Positions 31,411 to 39,943 of a stretch of 64,000 nucleotides of DNA are shown piece after piece. A program made the position numbers and the translations under genes. The stretch's first letter is position 1, and each line of letters opens with the position of its first letter. The notes beneath the pieces are model-generated. The model was given only the letters and a program-made list of their open reading frames with translations, was not told the DNA's origin and did not search any database. Where the stretch lies: positions 1-64,000 of the IMG/VR virus record IMGVR_UViG_3300031539_000008; one strand, written 5' to 3'. The stretch comes from a virus.

Positions 31411-31588
31411 CCTGAAGAAGTGGGCCTACGTCCACCTGTGGGGCGTGATGACAGCCGACGGTGACCTCTGGGCGGTCTTTGCCGACAAGGACGACGCCGA
31501 GGCGTACGCCAACGGAGGCACGTTCGGAGAATCCGACAAGCCAGAGGTGATCGTGATCAACCACGCTGATCTGGAGGAGATCCAATGA
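31403..31588 (+). CDS. Small hypothetical protein
   Basis: 61 residues, AYVHLWGVMTADGDLWAVF followed by DDAEAYANGG, a common small alpha/beta unit in phages. No function known. Confidence 0.5.
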   Translation: MADLKKWAYVHLWGVMTADGDLWAVFADKDDAEAYANGGTFGESDKPEVIVINHADLEEIQ

Positions 31589-32331
31589 TCGAACACGTCG
31601 TCACCGTCGAGAGCGCCCGTGGATGTGGGTACCGCAAGCCAGGAGCATCTGGAGTCGGAATCTACCTGATGGGGCCAGACGCCCGCGTTCACTGCGGTCG
31701 GCTCCCTTTCCCTCTCAGCGTCTGCCCGTGTTGCGGCGCTGGAATCAAGCCGGCTCGTAGTTGGGCCTGGATTGAGCCGAGTTCACTATTCGCTCCGAGC
31801 GTGGAGCCTCACTGCGACGCAACACTGCTTCAGCGTCGTTACCCGGACCTTGGCATGGCTCCGGCACGGCTGTGTGCATCGTGCCCACTTGGCGGAGGCG
31901 TACCGTCAGGAAGGCACGGCCTAATTTGGATCGGTGGCAAGTTCTACGCGACCACCACCGACTTCATGCGTGAGGCCGACGTGATGGGAGTCAGCCGAAA
32001 GATCGGCGCTCTCCCGCGCGGATTTGTCCTGGGAGAGACCTACGTGTACCTGGCGCACCGGAAGGCCGTCCCCATCTATGACGAGGAGGACCCACGCATG
32101 GAACCCGGCGTGTTCACGGTTTTTCGGCCGACGAGAATCGACTTGGTGGTGGACGACATTGAGAACGTGCCGGAGAGGGCAGATAACCTGGCTCATCAGA
32201 TTCAGAAAACAGCGGCGGACTCCGAGGCCGCAAACAGTGCCCCCAGTCTCGTACGCATCGTACAAGTGACGCGGGAGAAGCAAACTGACATCGAGGACGA
32301 GCGAGACGATGAAACTGACGAAGATTCTTGA
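31585..32331 (+). CDS. Conserved phage protein with Cys clusters
   Basis: 248 residues. RGCGYRKPGASGVGIYL, CGRLPFPLSVCPCCGAGIKPAR and CASCP follow a phage family of unknown function whose members share R-x-C-G-Y-R ... R-L-P-x-P-L-x-x-C-P-x-C. The Cys pairs should bind metal. C-terminus acidic. Confidence 0.6.
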   Translation: MIEHVVTVESARGCGYRKPGASGVGIYLMGPDARVHCGRLPFPLSVCPCCGAGIKPARSWAWIEPSSLFAPSVEPHCDATLLQRRYPDLGMAPARLCASCPLGGGVPSGRHGLIWIGGKFYATTTDFMREADVMGVSRKIGALPRGFVLGETYVYLAHRKAVPIYDEEDPRMEPGVFTVFRPTRIDLVVDDIENVPERADNLAHQIQKTAADSEAANSAPSLVRIVQVTREKQTDIEDERDDETDEDS

Positions 32332-32638
32332 GGTGTTCATCTCCGACGACAAGCAGATCGCCGTACACGTCAACCCCATGCCCATCGTCGAGAGTCGTGG
32401 CCCGGATCCGGCAGTCTGGTGCGGCATCGTGGCCTTGATCATCGAGACGATCGCCGTGGAGCACTCGGAGTGCCTGGTCAACGCAGAGACCGGGGAGAGC
32501 CCGGAGCGCGCTCACGTCCGCGCGCGCCTAATCTCGATGCTCGACGAGGCTCTGGAAAAGACCGACGGCCAGGATCCGTCAGCTTCGATTCTCCGAGGCG
32601 ACATGGAAAATGGACATGACGAGCCAGAGGAGGAGTGA
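32309..32638 (+). CDS. Hypothetical protein
   Basis: 109 residues overlapping the previous gene by 23 nt. Beta strands then VWCGIVALIIETIAVEHSE, a buried helix, and an acidic tail. No family recognised. Confidence 0.5.
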   Translation: MKLTKILEVFISDDKQIAVHVNPMPIVESRGPDPAVWCGIVALIIETIAVEHSECLVNAETGESPERAHVRARLISMLDEALEKTDGQDPSASILRGDMENGHDEPEEE

Positions 32639-33138
32639 TGCAGTTCGACAGACAGATCGAGGGCATCGACAAGGCCGAGTGGGGTAACGGCCCCTGGCAC
32701 TCTGAGCCCGACCTGGCTGAATGGCGGGACGAGGCGACCGGCTTACCATGTCTCGCTCTGCGCCACCCTCGTAACGGGCACTGGTGCGGGTACATCGCGG
32801 TGGCAGCCGATCACCCATGGACCATGGAGGACTGGAGCGACTACGAGGCCGGCGTCGAGGTTCACGGCGGGATCACGTTCGGGCCGGCGCGGTGCCAACC
32901 TGAGCGTGAGGGCGACAAAATGCCCTGGCATCGCGTCTGCCACGTGCCCCGGGCGGACGAGAGCGAGGACGTGCGATGGTTTGGTTTCGACTGTGGCCAC
33001 AGCGGCTATCACGACGCCGACCTGGAGCCCGGGGGCGACCCATGCTGGCACAAGAATGCGACCTACCGAGATCTGGACTTCGTGGTGGAACAGTGCGCGC
33101 TTTTGGCCAAGCAGGCGAAGGAGGCTTCCAGTGGATGA
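32638..33138 (+). CDS. Conserved phage protein (VHGGITFG type)
   Basis: 166 residues. HPRNGHWCGYIAVAADHPWTMEDW, EVHGGITFG and RWFGFDCGHSGYHDADL are the conserved blocks of a common phage protein of unknown function; the C/H/D residues may bind metal. ATG 32638 with GAGGAG upstream. Confidence 0.6.
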   Translation: MQFDRQIEGIDKAEWGNGPWHSEPDLAEWRDEATGLPCLALRHPRNGHWCGYIAVAADHPWTMEDWSDYEAGVEVHGGITFGPARCQPEREGDKMPWHRVCHVPRADESEDVRWFGFDCGHSGYHDADLEPGGDPCWHKNATYRDLDFVVEQCALLAKQAKEASSG

Positions 33139-33370
33139 GCCGTACATCGTCGACCCGGAGCGTAAGCGAGAGTGCAAAGGTGACACCGGCATCTACGTGC
33201 GCGCGCAGCAGGAGGATGGGAAGTGGGTTGCGGCGGACATCCTCCACCTCACCACCGAGAGCCTGCTGCGGTGGCTGCGTAGCCGCGGCGGTGAGAACAA
33301 GATGGCCGAGGACGTGGTCGGGATCCTGCTCGGTCACGGCCACCTGCACGAGCACGTGGAGGCGCCGTGA
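33131..33370 (+). CDS. Small hypothetical protein
   Basis: 79 residues from GTG 33131. Acidic/basic mix, VAADILHLTTESLLRWLRSRGG. Ends VGILLGHGHLHEHV. No family recognised. Confidence 0.5.
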   Translation: MDEPYIVDPERKRECKGDTGIYVRAQQEDGKWVAADILHLTTESLLRWLRSRGGENKMAEDVVGILLGHGHLHEHVEAP

Positions 33371-33897
33371 GCCGCAGCCCGAACAAGCGCTACGACTGGC
33401 GCTGGAAGCAGTGGCCGCTCTACGCGGTGTTCTGGATCGTGGGCCTGGTGATTCGGGACCGTGGCGTGGCCGACTTCTACAGGAAAGGTCCATGGTGCGC
33501 CAAGTGCGGTAGGCTCTGGACCGACCAGGGCCGTCCGGAAAAGCGTCTGTCCTGCTCAGGCTGTGGGCTCTCCGACCCCGTCGCCCAGGATGAGTTTGAG
33601 CGCGCGCAGTGCCTTCCATCGGGGAGCACGTCTAGCCTGCTCGGTCTGCCTCTCTGGGCACTCTACTTCGCCGTAGCGGCGAGGATGCTGTCTGCCATGC
33701 CCAAGCGGTCAGCATCCGACCCGTGGTGGCGTCATCTGGGACTCCAGCACCGACCGGATACCGCTGAGGAAGCTCGTGTGGCCTACCGGCTGGCCCTCTC
33801 CCAGGCACACCCAGACCACGGAGGCAGCCGCGAGCAAATGGAGAAGGTCCGCAAGGCGTGGGAGAGTGCAGAGCGCCACTACAGGAGAGTGTCCTGA
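33367..33897 (+). CDS. J-domain protein with zinc ribbon and membrane segments
   Basis: 176 residues from GTG 33367. PLYAVFWIVGLVIRD may cross the membrane; CAKCG ... CSGCG is a zinc ribbon at about 42-68; GLPLWALYFAVAARML is a second hydrophobic segment; residues 115-170 are a J domain with A-H-P-D-H-G-G-S as the HPD loop. J domains stimulate host DnaK. A second J-domain gene lies at 37423. Confidence 0.7.
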   Translation: MSRSPNKRYDWRWKQWPLYAVFWIVGLVIRDRGVADFYRKGPWCAKCGRLWTDQGRPEKRLSCSGCGLSDPVAQDEFERAQCLPSGSTSSLLGLPLWALYFAVAARMLSAMPKRSASDPWWRHLGLQHRPDTAEEARVAYRLALSQAHPDHGGSREQMEKVRKAWESAERHYRRVS

Positions 33898-33898
33898 C

Positions 33899-34426
33899 AT
33901 GGCTGCCGACCTGACTCCCGTGCGCTACTTCCTCGATACCGAATTCGTGGAGGACGGTGAGACCATCATGCCAATCAGCCTCGCGCTCGTTCAGGAGACT
34001 GCCGTTGGGGTTCATCGGGAGCTGTACCTGGAGTACCAGTTCGACGAAGAGAAGGCTGAGGCTCACGACTTCGTGCGCGAGAACGTCCTCCCGCACCTTC
34101 GTGGCCAGGAACGCTACACGCGCGCCCAGGCGGCGGAGCGCATCCAACACTTCACTCTGCGCCCGGGAGAACAGCCTGAGTTCTGGGCCTACTTCGCTAG
34201 CTACGACTGGGTCCTGCTCTGCCAGACATTCGGAACCATGCTTGGGATGCCGCACGGCATGCCTCACCTGTGCATGGACCTGATGCAGTTCTGGATGCTG
34301 CGCGGACGACCGTGCCCGAGGCCCCCGATGCCGGAGAACGCCCACGACGCGCTGGCCGACGCCAGGTGGAACCTCGATTTTTTCCGTCAGATCCAGGCGT
34401 CCCTGCCTCCTGAACTGCGCATCTAA
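33899..34426 (+). CDS. DEDD 3'-5' exoribonuclease (AS/Rv2179c type)
   Basis: 175 residues. FLDTEF (D13, E15) is ExoI, FWAYFASYDWVLLC is ExoII, and NAHDALADARWN is ExoIII of the RNase T-like DEDDh fold. Size and motifs match the polyadenylate-specific exoribonuclease family found in actinobacteria and their phages. It probably degrades RNA 3' ends. Confidence 0.75.
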   Translation: MAADLTPVRYFLDTEFVEDGETIMPISLALVQETAVGVHRELYLEYQFDEEKAEAHDFVRENVLPHLRGQERYTRAQAAERIQHFTLRPGEQPEFWAYFASYDWVLLCQTFGTMLGMPHGMPHLCMDLMQFWMLRGRPCPRPPMPENAHDALADARWNLDFFRQIQASLPPELRI

Positions 34427-34845
34427 TGTCCGACGAATCCAACGAGCTGGCCGTCACCGTCCACCACAACAACGAGGTGACGGTCAAAGACGAGCGCGGG
34501 TACCCGAACGTGTGCAGGGACTGCCGGCACTCAGGGTGGCTGACCGAGTACGAGCGCCAACACAGCGGAGAGCCCATCACATGCCTTCTGTACTCGGGAG
34601 GAGCGGACCCGATGGAGGGTGACCGCGTAATCTTCGACCACATCCGCAAGACTGGGTACGCGAGCGGGCGTTCCAGGCACAACGAGGCCGTGAAGCACTG
34701 GCGAGGGAGCTTCCCCGCGTGCTGGTCAAAGAACCAGGATGGCAAGTGCGCGGACTTCGTCCGGGCCAAGCCGCTGCCATGGATCGGAAACTTCTGGCGA
34801 AAACTATTCGGCCGCGAGTGGCGGACGAGGAGGATGAGACTGTGA
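34426..34845 (+). CDS. Cys-rich small protein
   Basis: 139 residues. NVCRDCRHSG, ITCLLYS, PACWSKNQDGKCADF form a C4-type metal site similar to small phage proteins of unknown function. Basic C-terminus (RKLFGREWRTRRMRL). Confidence 0.55.
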   Translation: MSDESNELAVTVHHNNEVTVKDERGYPNVCRDCRHSGWLTEYERQHSGEPITCLLYSGGADPMEGDRVIFDHIRKTGYASGRSRHNEAVKHWRGSFPACWSKNQDGKCADFVRAKPLPWIGNFWRKLFGREWRTRRMRL

Positions 34846-34955
34846 CCTTGGTAACCATCACCTTCATCATTGTTTCCCCGCTGACGGGCTTTGCAGGTGT
34901 TCTGTTGGGATACCGGATCGGATCGGGGCGTTGGCCGTGGGAGGAGAGCCCGTGA
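34842..34955 (+). CDS. 37-residue membrane peptide
   Basis: MTLVTITFIIVSPLTGFAGVLLGYRIG, one membrane helix, from GTG 34842 (GTGA overlap). Stop overlaps the next start as well. Confidence 0.5.
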   Translation: MTLVTITFIIVSPLTGFAGVLLGYRIGSGRWPWEESP

Positions 34956-35746
34956 GCACGATGGATCTACAAGCTGCGCTGCAAAAGCGCTTCTCCCCGC
35001 CCGAGCACGCCCTGTTTTTCGAGGTCGCGCCGGGAACAGGGGCCGCTGCACGCTACGCCGATGCGGTGGCCATGAACCTGTGGCCGTCGAGGGGCCTGCG
35101 TATCTCCGGTTTCGAGCTGAAGGTCGACCGGCGAGACTGGCTGCGCGAGCTGAAGAACCCGGCCAAGGCCGAGGCTATCGCCAAGCTGTGCGACGAGTGG
35201 TGGCTGGTGACGACCGCGGGTGTCGTCCGAGACATCGACGAGATCCCCACACCCTGGGGCTGGATGGAGTTGGGCGGAAAGAAATCCAAGGCCCTGCGCA
35301 TCAAGAAGAAGCCCGAGGTTCGGCCGGGACCAGAGCTGAACGGGCAGGTTGTGCTTCCTCGTGCCTTCGCCGCGTCCATCATCCGCCGCGCGCATGAATT
35401 CTCTCAGCGCCGCACCGAGCTGAATTTGGAGCGCGATAAGGCCTACAAGGACGGCCTGAAGGAAGGTGGGTCCAAGACTGAGTGGGCCACCGAAAAGTCG
35501 GTGCTGGATTCGGAGATCCGTTTCCTCAAGGAGCAGCTCAAGTGTCACGAGGGGGCCCAGTCCGCGGCGGGGTTGGGAGAGTATCGCTCCTGGGAGCTAG
35601 CCTCGATAGCCCGAGAGGTGGCCCTGGTACGGCGCATTAGCCCTGGGCGAATCGTCACGAGCTATCAAAACGCTCTACGAATGTTGCAAGCCACAAACGA
35701 GCAGCTTGAAACCGCGCTGACCCAGTTTCAGGAAGAGACGAAATGA
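34952..35746 (+). CDS. PD-(D/E)XK-like (MmcB-type) phage protein
   Basis: 264 residues. RYADAVAMNLWPSRGLRISGFELKVDRRDWLRELKNPAKAE contains D ... E-L-K of a PD-(D/E)XK nuclease core in the arrangement of MmcB-type phage proteins, then LCDEWWLV and IPTPWGWMEL. C-terminal 120 residues are coiled coil. Possibly a DNA-repair or restriction-type nuclease. GTG start, GTGA overlap. Confidence 0.65.
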   Translation: MSTMDLQAALQKRFSPPEHALFFEVAPGTGAAARYADAVAMNLWPSRGLRISGFELKVDRRDWLRELKNPAKAEAIAKLCDEWWLVTTAGVVRDIDEIPTPWGWMELGGKKSKALRIKKKPEVRPGPELNGQVVLPRAFAASIIRRAHEFSQRRTELNLERDKAYKDGLKEGGSKTEWATEKSVLDSEIRFLKEQLKCHEGAQSAAGLGEYRSWELASIAREVALVRRISPGRIVTSYQNALRMLQATNEQLETALTQFQEETK

Positions 35747-36012
35747 CCGAGCAAGAGCAGAAAACGCTCTACGCCCTCGCCCTGAGTCGGTGGGGGACAG
35801 AATCCCAGTGGAGAATGCTCCAGGAGGAGTGTGCCGAGCTGATTGCGGCGATCAATCAGATGGAGCGTTGCCGGGTCCCCATCGAGGACGTGGCCGAGGA
35901 GCTGGCCGACGTGGAGATCATGCTCGGACAGGCTCGCTTGATGGTCGGTGACCTTGTAGATGTCGCCAAGCAGAAGAAGCTGAAGCGCCTGGGCGAGCGA
36001 CTCAAACAATGA
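35743..36012 (+). CDS. MazG-like NTP pyrophosphohydrolase
   Basis: 89 residues. LQEECAELIAAIN and EDVAEELADVEIML give the E-E-x-x-E ... E-x-x-D metal-binding helices of all-alpha NTP pyrophosphatases. It may remove non-canonical nucleotides or lower alarmone levels. Confidence 0.7.
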   Translation: MTEQEQKTLYALALSRWGTESQWRMLQEECAELIAAINQMERCRVPIEDVAEELADVEIMLGQARLMVGDLVDVAKQKKLKRLGERLKQ

Positions 36013-36176
36013 CCGGGGCAGCATGGCGCAGTGACACTGAGTTCCGCCGCGTGGCCAAGCGCCGCTGGAGGCACGACTACGCACGCGCGACCAAGGGCGG
36101 CTACGACGGAGGCGCCGCGCAACGCCTCACCTACCGATACCAGGGATGGACAGCATGCAAACCAGCGAAATCGTGA
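36009..36176 (+). CDS. Small basic protein
   Basis: 55 residues (MTGAAWRSDTEFRRVAKRRWRHDY...), strongly basic. Starts in an ATGA overlap. Overlap with the next gene (about 22-31 nt) leaves some doubt. Confidence 0.4.
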   Translation: MTGAAWRSDTEFRRVAKRRWRHDYARATKGGYDGGAAQRLTYRYQGWTACKPAKS

Positions 36177-36517
36177 GAAGGATCCGCAGCTTTCGAGCCC
36201 GCTTCGGCGCTACTCACCGCGCCGCTCCGGCCATCCTCATCGGCGAGCAGAGCTACGGACCTCCGGGCAAGCGCTACGACACGATCCAGGATGTCTACGT
36301 CCACCGATGCACCGAGTGCGGTGACATCGACATCGAGGACTCACTGGAAGTGATGCGTGGGATTGGCCCTAACGTCATGGAGACCATCTGCGCGGTCCCT
36401 CTCGGACGCGACATGACCGCCGAGGAGATGGAGGGCCGGATGGATGACGCGCGCACCCTGGCGGAATTGTTCGACTGCTTGGACCAAGTCGAAAAAGTCC
36501 TATGCGAGCGCGGCTGA
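36155..36517 (+). CDS. Hypothetical protein
   Basis: 120 residues from ATG 36155 (MQTSEIVRRIRSF; 36146 is an alternative). VYVHRCTECGDIDIED has one CxxC. No family recognised. Confidence 0.5.
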   Translation: MQTSEIVRRIRSFRARFGATHRAAPAILIGEQSYGPPGKRYDTIQDVYVHRCTECGDIDIEDSLEVMRGIGPNVMETICAVPLGRDMTAEEMEGRMDDARTLAELFDCLDQVEKVLCERG

Positions 36518-36554
36518 AACCGTTACAAAGACCTCGGAACGAAAGGTGCACCCG

Positions 36555-36935
36555 ATGGGATATGAAGTCGAAGAGAACCTGGAGAAGGTTTTGTCCGAGG
36601 TTCAGCAGGAGCTGGACGAGGCCAATGAGGAGCTGGAGAGGATTCGGGTTTTCGCCTCGCAGGCCTACCCGGATTTCGCTCGCGGCAGAACCCAGAGCCT
36701 GTCGAGCTGGATCTCCAGCCTACTCAAGCACAAGGTGAGATTCACCACGGGCGACCAAATCTTTGAGGCGCTGCGTTCAGCCGAGGCGATCCGCGAGCTG
36801 GCCGAGAAGCTGGAGGTCGAGCTGACCGACAAAGCCGTGGCGGACTACCTGCGCGTGGGCGCCGATGCGACAGACTTCGACGAAGAGAAGCGACTGCTTC
36901 GGGCAGCCGCTGACGCACTGGAGGACCCGCTATGA
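36555..36935 (+). CDS. Helical protein
   Basis: 126 residues, coiled-coil N-terminus (EVQQELDEANEELERIR), acidic. GTG 36546 is a possible earlier start. No family recognised. Confidence 0.5.
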   Translation: MGYEVEENLEKVLSEVQQELDEANEELERIRVFASQAYPDFARGRTQSLSSWISSLLKHKVRFTTGDQIFEALRSAEAIRELAEKLEVELTDKAVADYLRVGADATDFDEEKRLLRAAADALEDPL

Positions 36936-37426
36936 AGTTCCCCGACGATCCGACGAGCGGCAACATCTTCGGCCCCGCCATGGAAATTACGGACCAGGCG
37001 GAGGCCGACGCATGGTTTGGAATGATCGTGGACTTCGTGATGAAGGACAGGCCGTGCGACCGTGCTACCGCGGAGTCCATCACCCTCCAGAACCTGGGGT
37101 ACTACTCCGGCTACTACGGGGTAGAGACGCAGCGGCGCGTGGAAAAGCTGTTCCGCACCTCTCATCCCATCTTCGGGACCGTTGATGGCGGCAGGAACCT
37201 TACGGCGAATCAGGCCTTACGCCTCGGCGGTGACCTCGCCGAAGGCAAGCCTTTGGAGCGGTCGTTGGCGGAGCTGGATGCTCGGCCAAAGCTGAGCGTC
37301 AGCTTTCGTGGATACGATCCCGACCGGCGCCCCGAGTTCTACGCTACCGTGCACTCCGATCTCACCAGAGAATATGTGCTCACGCTGCTGCGTGAGGGCG
37401 GATTCAACGTGGAGGAAATCAAGTGA
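36932..37426 (+). CDS. Conserved phage protein (GYYSGYYG type)
   Basis: 164 residues. Contains LGYYSGYYGVETQRRVEKLF-type blocks followed by HPIFG, common to a phage family of unknown function. ATGA overlaps on both sides. Confidence 0.6.
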   Translation: MKFPDDPTSGNIFGPAMEITDQAEADAWFGMIVDFVMKDRPCDRATAESITLQNLGYYSGYYGVETQRRVEKLFRTSHPIFGTVDGGRNLTANQALRLGGDLAEGKPLERSLAELDARPKLSVSFRGYDPDRRPEFYATVHSDLTREYVLTLLREGGFNVEEIK

Positions 37427-38079
37427 TCCCCGAGGTCTACCCCCTGGACTGGCCTGGCCACTGGGCTCGTACTCCTGGCTACAAGCGCAAGCCGAGCCGG
37501 TTCGGCAAGCACGGATTCGGCCAGATCCGCGACAACCTATTCGACGAGCTACGCCGACTCGGCGCTCGTAACGTCGTGCTGTCCACGGACATTCCCGTGA
37601 GGCTGGACGGCCTGCCCTACGCGAACCGTGCCGAGTCGGGTGATCCCGGCGCCGCCGTCTACTTCCAGTGGCGTGGCAAGCCGTTCGTGATCGCCGCTGA
37701 CTCCTACAGGCGTACCTGGGAGAATGTGAAGGCCATCGCCAAGACTATCGAGGCGATGCGCGCCATCGAACGACACGGAGCCAGTCAGATCCTGGAGCGC
37801 GCCGTGGCCGGATTCACGGCGCTTCCGCCTGGTTCGGGTGCCGCCCCGGAAGAAGCACCCTCGCGTCCCTGGTGGGAGGTACTCGGGATTCCCAAGCTGG
37901 AGGGCCTGGAGTGGACCGACCTGGACAGCACCAACCCGTTCGCCTCAGCGCTGCTCAAGTTGGCGGAGGCCCAGTACCGCAAGAAGGTGCCCGAGGCGCA
38001 CCCGGATCGCGGAGGCAGCAACGAGAAGATGCGGGAGCTGAGCCTGGCGGTCGAGCAGGCGCGTGAGGTATTGGGATGA
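37423..38079 (+). CDS. J-domain protein
   Basis: 218 residues from GTG 37423. Residues 1-115 are an alpha/beta domain (RRLGARNVVLSTDIPVR ... YFQWRGKPFVIAADSY). Residues 140-215 are a J domain: WWEVLGI, then YRKKVPEAHPDRGGSNEKM with the HPD loop. It could recruit host DnaK to a phage target. Confidence 0.75.
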   Translation: MIPEVYPLDWPGHWARTPGYKRKPSRFGKHGFGQIRDNLFDELRRLGARNVVLSTDIPVRLDGLPYANRAESGDPGAAVYFQWRGKPFVIAADSYRRTWENVKAIAKTIEAMRAIERHGASQILERAVAGFTALPPGSGAAPEEAPSRPWWEVLGIPKLEGLEWTDLDSTNPFASALLKLAEAQYRKKVPEAHPDRGGSNEKMRELSLAVEQAREVLG

Positions 38080-38261
38080 GGCGCACCCAAGATCCGTTCA
38101 GCGTGATGGCAGGACTCTCAGGGTCTCTCTTTCTAGCTGCGCTCATCGCCAGCGTTCAGTCCGCGGGATTTCTGCCGTGGCTGAGCCAGTCCTCTCCATG
38201 GGCCATCATCCTCGGGGCAAGTCTCATCACGTTTTTTTACTCATTCGGAAGGGTGAAGTGA
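38076..38261 (+). CDS. Two-helix membrane protein
   Basis: 61 residues with hydrophobic segments SVMAGLSGSLFLAALIASV and WAIILGASLITFFYSF. No family recognised. Confidence 0.5.
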   Translation: MRRTQDPFSVMAGLSGSLFLAALIASVQSAGFLPWLSQSSPWAIILGASLITFFYSFGRVK

Positions 38262-38653
38262 TGCGCGGAGAAGACCCGGTCATCTGCGACTCCATGATCC
38301 TTCAAGCCAACGTCCCCCCGGGCCACGCTGTGCACGTGGGATCAGCCGACAACGAAATTTGGACCGACGGCGTTTCCTCTTTCTTCCCACGCCGACTCGT
38401 CTACATAGGTTCGTCTGGCATGTGGCTCTCTGCCATGGTGGACGGTTCTTACTGTGACCTAACGCGCTGGCTTCCGCTGGACTCCTACGTCCCGGGTTGC
38501 CCCCAGGATGTCAACTGGACGGCATTTAGCCCAGAGCGCCCGCTGATGTTCTCCGTGCAAAACCGGACCGACAAACCTGGACATTTTTTGGTGAGACTGG
38601 CTGGCGAGATTCATCGCCGGCCCTGGACGATGCCGTATGAACGACAAGGATGA
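38261..38653 (+). CDS. Hypothetical beta-rich protein
   Basis: 130 residues, TGATG overlap. VPPGHAVHVGSADNEIW and MFSVQNRTDKPGHFLVRLAGEI suggest a beta sandwich. No family recognised. Confidence 0.5.
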   Translation: MRGEDPVICDSMILQANVPPGHAVHVGSADNEIWTDGVSSFFPRRLVYIGSSGMWLSAMVDGSYCDLTRWLPLDSYVPGCPQDVNWTAFSPERPLMFSVQNRTDKPGHFLVRLAGEIHRRPWTMPYERQG

Positions 38654-38798
38654 CGACAAGTGCACCTCCGGCTTCCACTGTGGGAACCAGGCCACCGAGC
38701 CTCACCCGTGCCCATACCGTGAGGAGATCAACGATGACAGCGAAACGCTGTGCACCTGCTGCCAAGAATGCGCGCAAGAGTGCGCCAACGACATCTAG
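38637..38798 (+). CDS. Cys-rich small protein, paralogue of 29212
   Basis: 53 residues. HPCPYREEINDDSETLCTCC then CAQECANDI, matching the C-terminal half of the gene at 29212. Probably zinc-binding; function unknown. Confidence 0.6.
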   Translation: MNDKDDDKCTSGFHCGNQATEPHPCPYREEINDDSETLCTCCQECAQECANDI

Positions 38799-38807
38799 GA
38801 GCCAGTG

Positions 38808-38975
38808 ATGGAAGAGTGGTTCCAGAAGATGCAGGACTGGCACGAGAGCCTGTGCAAGAGCCCGAGGGTTCACCGAATCAACGGCAAGGACACGACCCTG
38901 CTCTGCATGCGCGAGAAGGGGCACGACGGAGACTGCATGGAAGCGCTCGCGGAGCCGGAGGATACCGATGACTGA
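38808..38975 (+). CDS. Small Cys-containing protein
   Basis: 55 residues. LLCMREKGHDGDCMEA resembles many phage peptides with C-x-x-x-x-x-H-x-x-x-C, a likely metal site. ATGA overlap with the next gene. Confidence 0.5.
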   Translation: MEEWFQKMQDWHESLCKSPRVHRINGKDTTLLCMREKGHDGDCMEALAEPEDTDD

Positions 38976-39384
38976 CGCCTACCGGACCCAATCTCCGCAG
39001 CACCAAGAAGCGTGGGACTGGGACGTAATCGTGTACCCAGACGGCTCCATCCGCGTGCTGTGCATCGCGAGCGAGTGCGTGCACAAGTGCAGCTACTCGT
39101 GTGACTGCGCGTCCAAGCCTCGGATTTCGTCACCCATCGTGGACGAGTACGAGAGACCATTGGTCGAGACGCCCTACGCCAACGTGTCGACTGGCGATGC
39201 GCGCCATCTGCTGACGACGAGATCCGGCTCGCTGATCTCGGTAATGTCTGGCAAGACCTACCGCCTGCATGGACCCCGGGTCGTTCACCAAGACTTCGCG
39301 AGCACGTCGATCTGGGCGATTTACAGAGATCCGGAGCCACACCCTACGTGGATCCAACGCGTCACGGGGTGGCTGCATGCGTGA
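38968..39384 (+). CDS. Hypothetical protein
   Basis: 138 residues. Has a Cys cluster (CIASECVHKCSYSCDC) at about 32-48. No family recognised. Confidence 0.5.
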   Translation: MTDAYRTQSPQHQEAWDWDVIVYPDGSIRVLCIASECVHKCSYSCDCASKPRISSPIVDEYERPLVETPYANVSTGDARHLLTTRSGSLISVMSGKTYRLHGPRVVHQDFASTSIWAIYRDPEPHPTWIQRVTGWLHA

Positions 39385-39532
39385 GCTGCCCATCGGAGCG
39401 ACCGGGGGCGCCTGCTACCCCGCCGAGCGCTTTCAGATCCGAGAAGGCTGGCAACTGGAGGTGACTCCGCTCACCCTCGGCCGCGCGCGCATCATCCACA
39501 CGGACGGCGTGTCCGTGGACGACTTCTGGTGA
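39377..39532 (+). CDS. Small hypothetical protein
   Basis: 51 residues (MRELPIGATGGACYPAERF...). No family recognised. Overlaps the previous gene by 8 nt. Confidence 0.4.
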   Translation: MRELPIGATGGACYPAERFQIREGWQLEVTPLTLGRARIIHTDGVSVDDFW

Positions 39533-39685
39533 ATGCCATCCATGGAGGCCGCGGTCGTGGCCTTGGCGGAGTTCATGCTGAACGCTACGATGCTGGAACC
39601 CGAGGGCTGGAACCGATCCAGCTACGGCGCGTGGACACGCAGGCGCCCGAACCTGCTGCGTGAAGAGGAGTACGTCGCACCATGA
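39533..39685 (+). CDS. Small helical protein
   Basis: 50 residues (MPSMEAAVVALAEFMLNATML...), ending ATGA-coupled to the membrane protein that follows. No family recognised. Confidence 0.45.
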   Translation: MPSMEAAVVALAEFMLNATMLEPEGWNRSSYGAWTRRRPNLLREEEYVAP

Positions 39686-39915
39686 AACAATTTCTCAGTA
39701 GTGGATTCTCTGGAGCCATGGCCGGTTTTGCCGTCGTCATCTTCGCCGCATTCATCATGTTTCCAAGTGAGGCTCCAAGACGCCCAGATCCAGAGCGCGC
39801 TCGCTTCATGCTGGAGTGCGTCTCCGACCACCAGTACGCTCCGTCGACCTGTGCGGCGATCTGGGAGGGAGAGGACCCCCCTCAGATGGCGAACGGCGTC
39901 AAGCCTGGCTGCTGA
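39682..39915 (+). CDS. Membrane protein with Cys-rich tail
   Basis: 77 residues. FSGAMAGFAVVIFAAFIMF is one membrane helix; the outer part holds three Cys (LECV, STCA, KPGC). Last gene of the plus-strand run. Confidence 0.5.
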   Translation: MKQFLSSGFSGAMAGFAVVIFAAFIMFPSEAPRRPDPERARFMLECVSDHQYAPSTCAAIWEGEDPPQMANGVKPGC

Positions 39916-39943
39916 GCTGTCACTGCGTCGGATCTGCCGCGAG

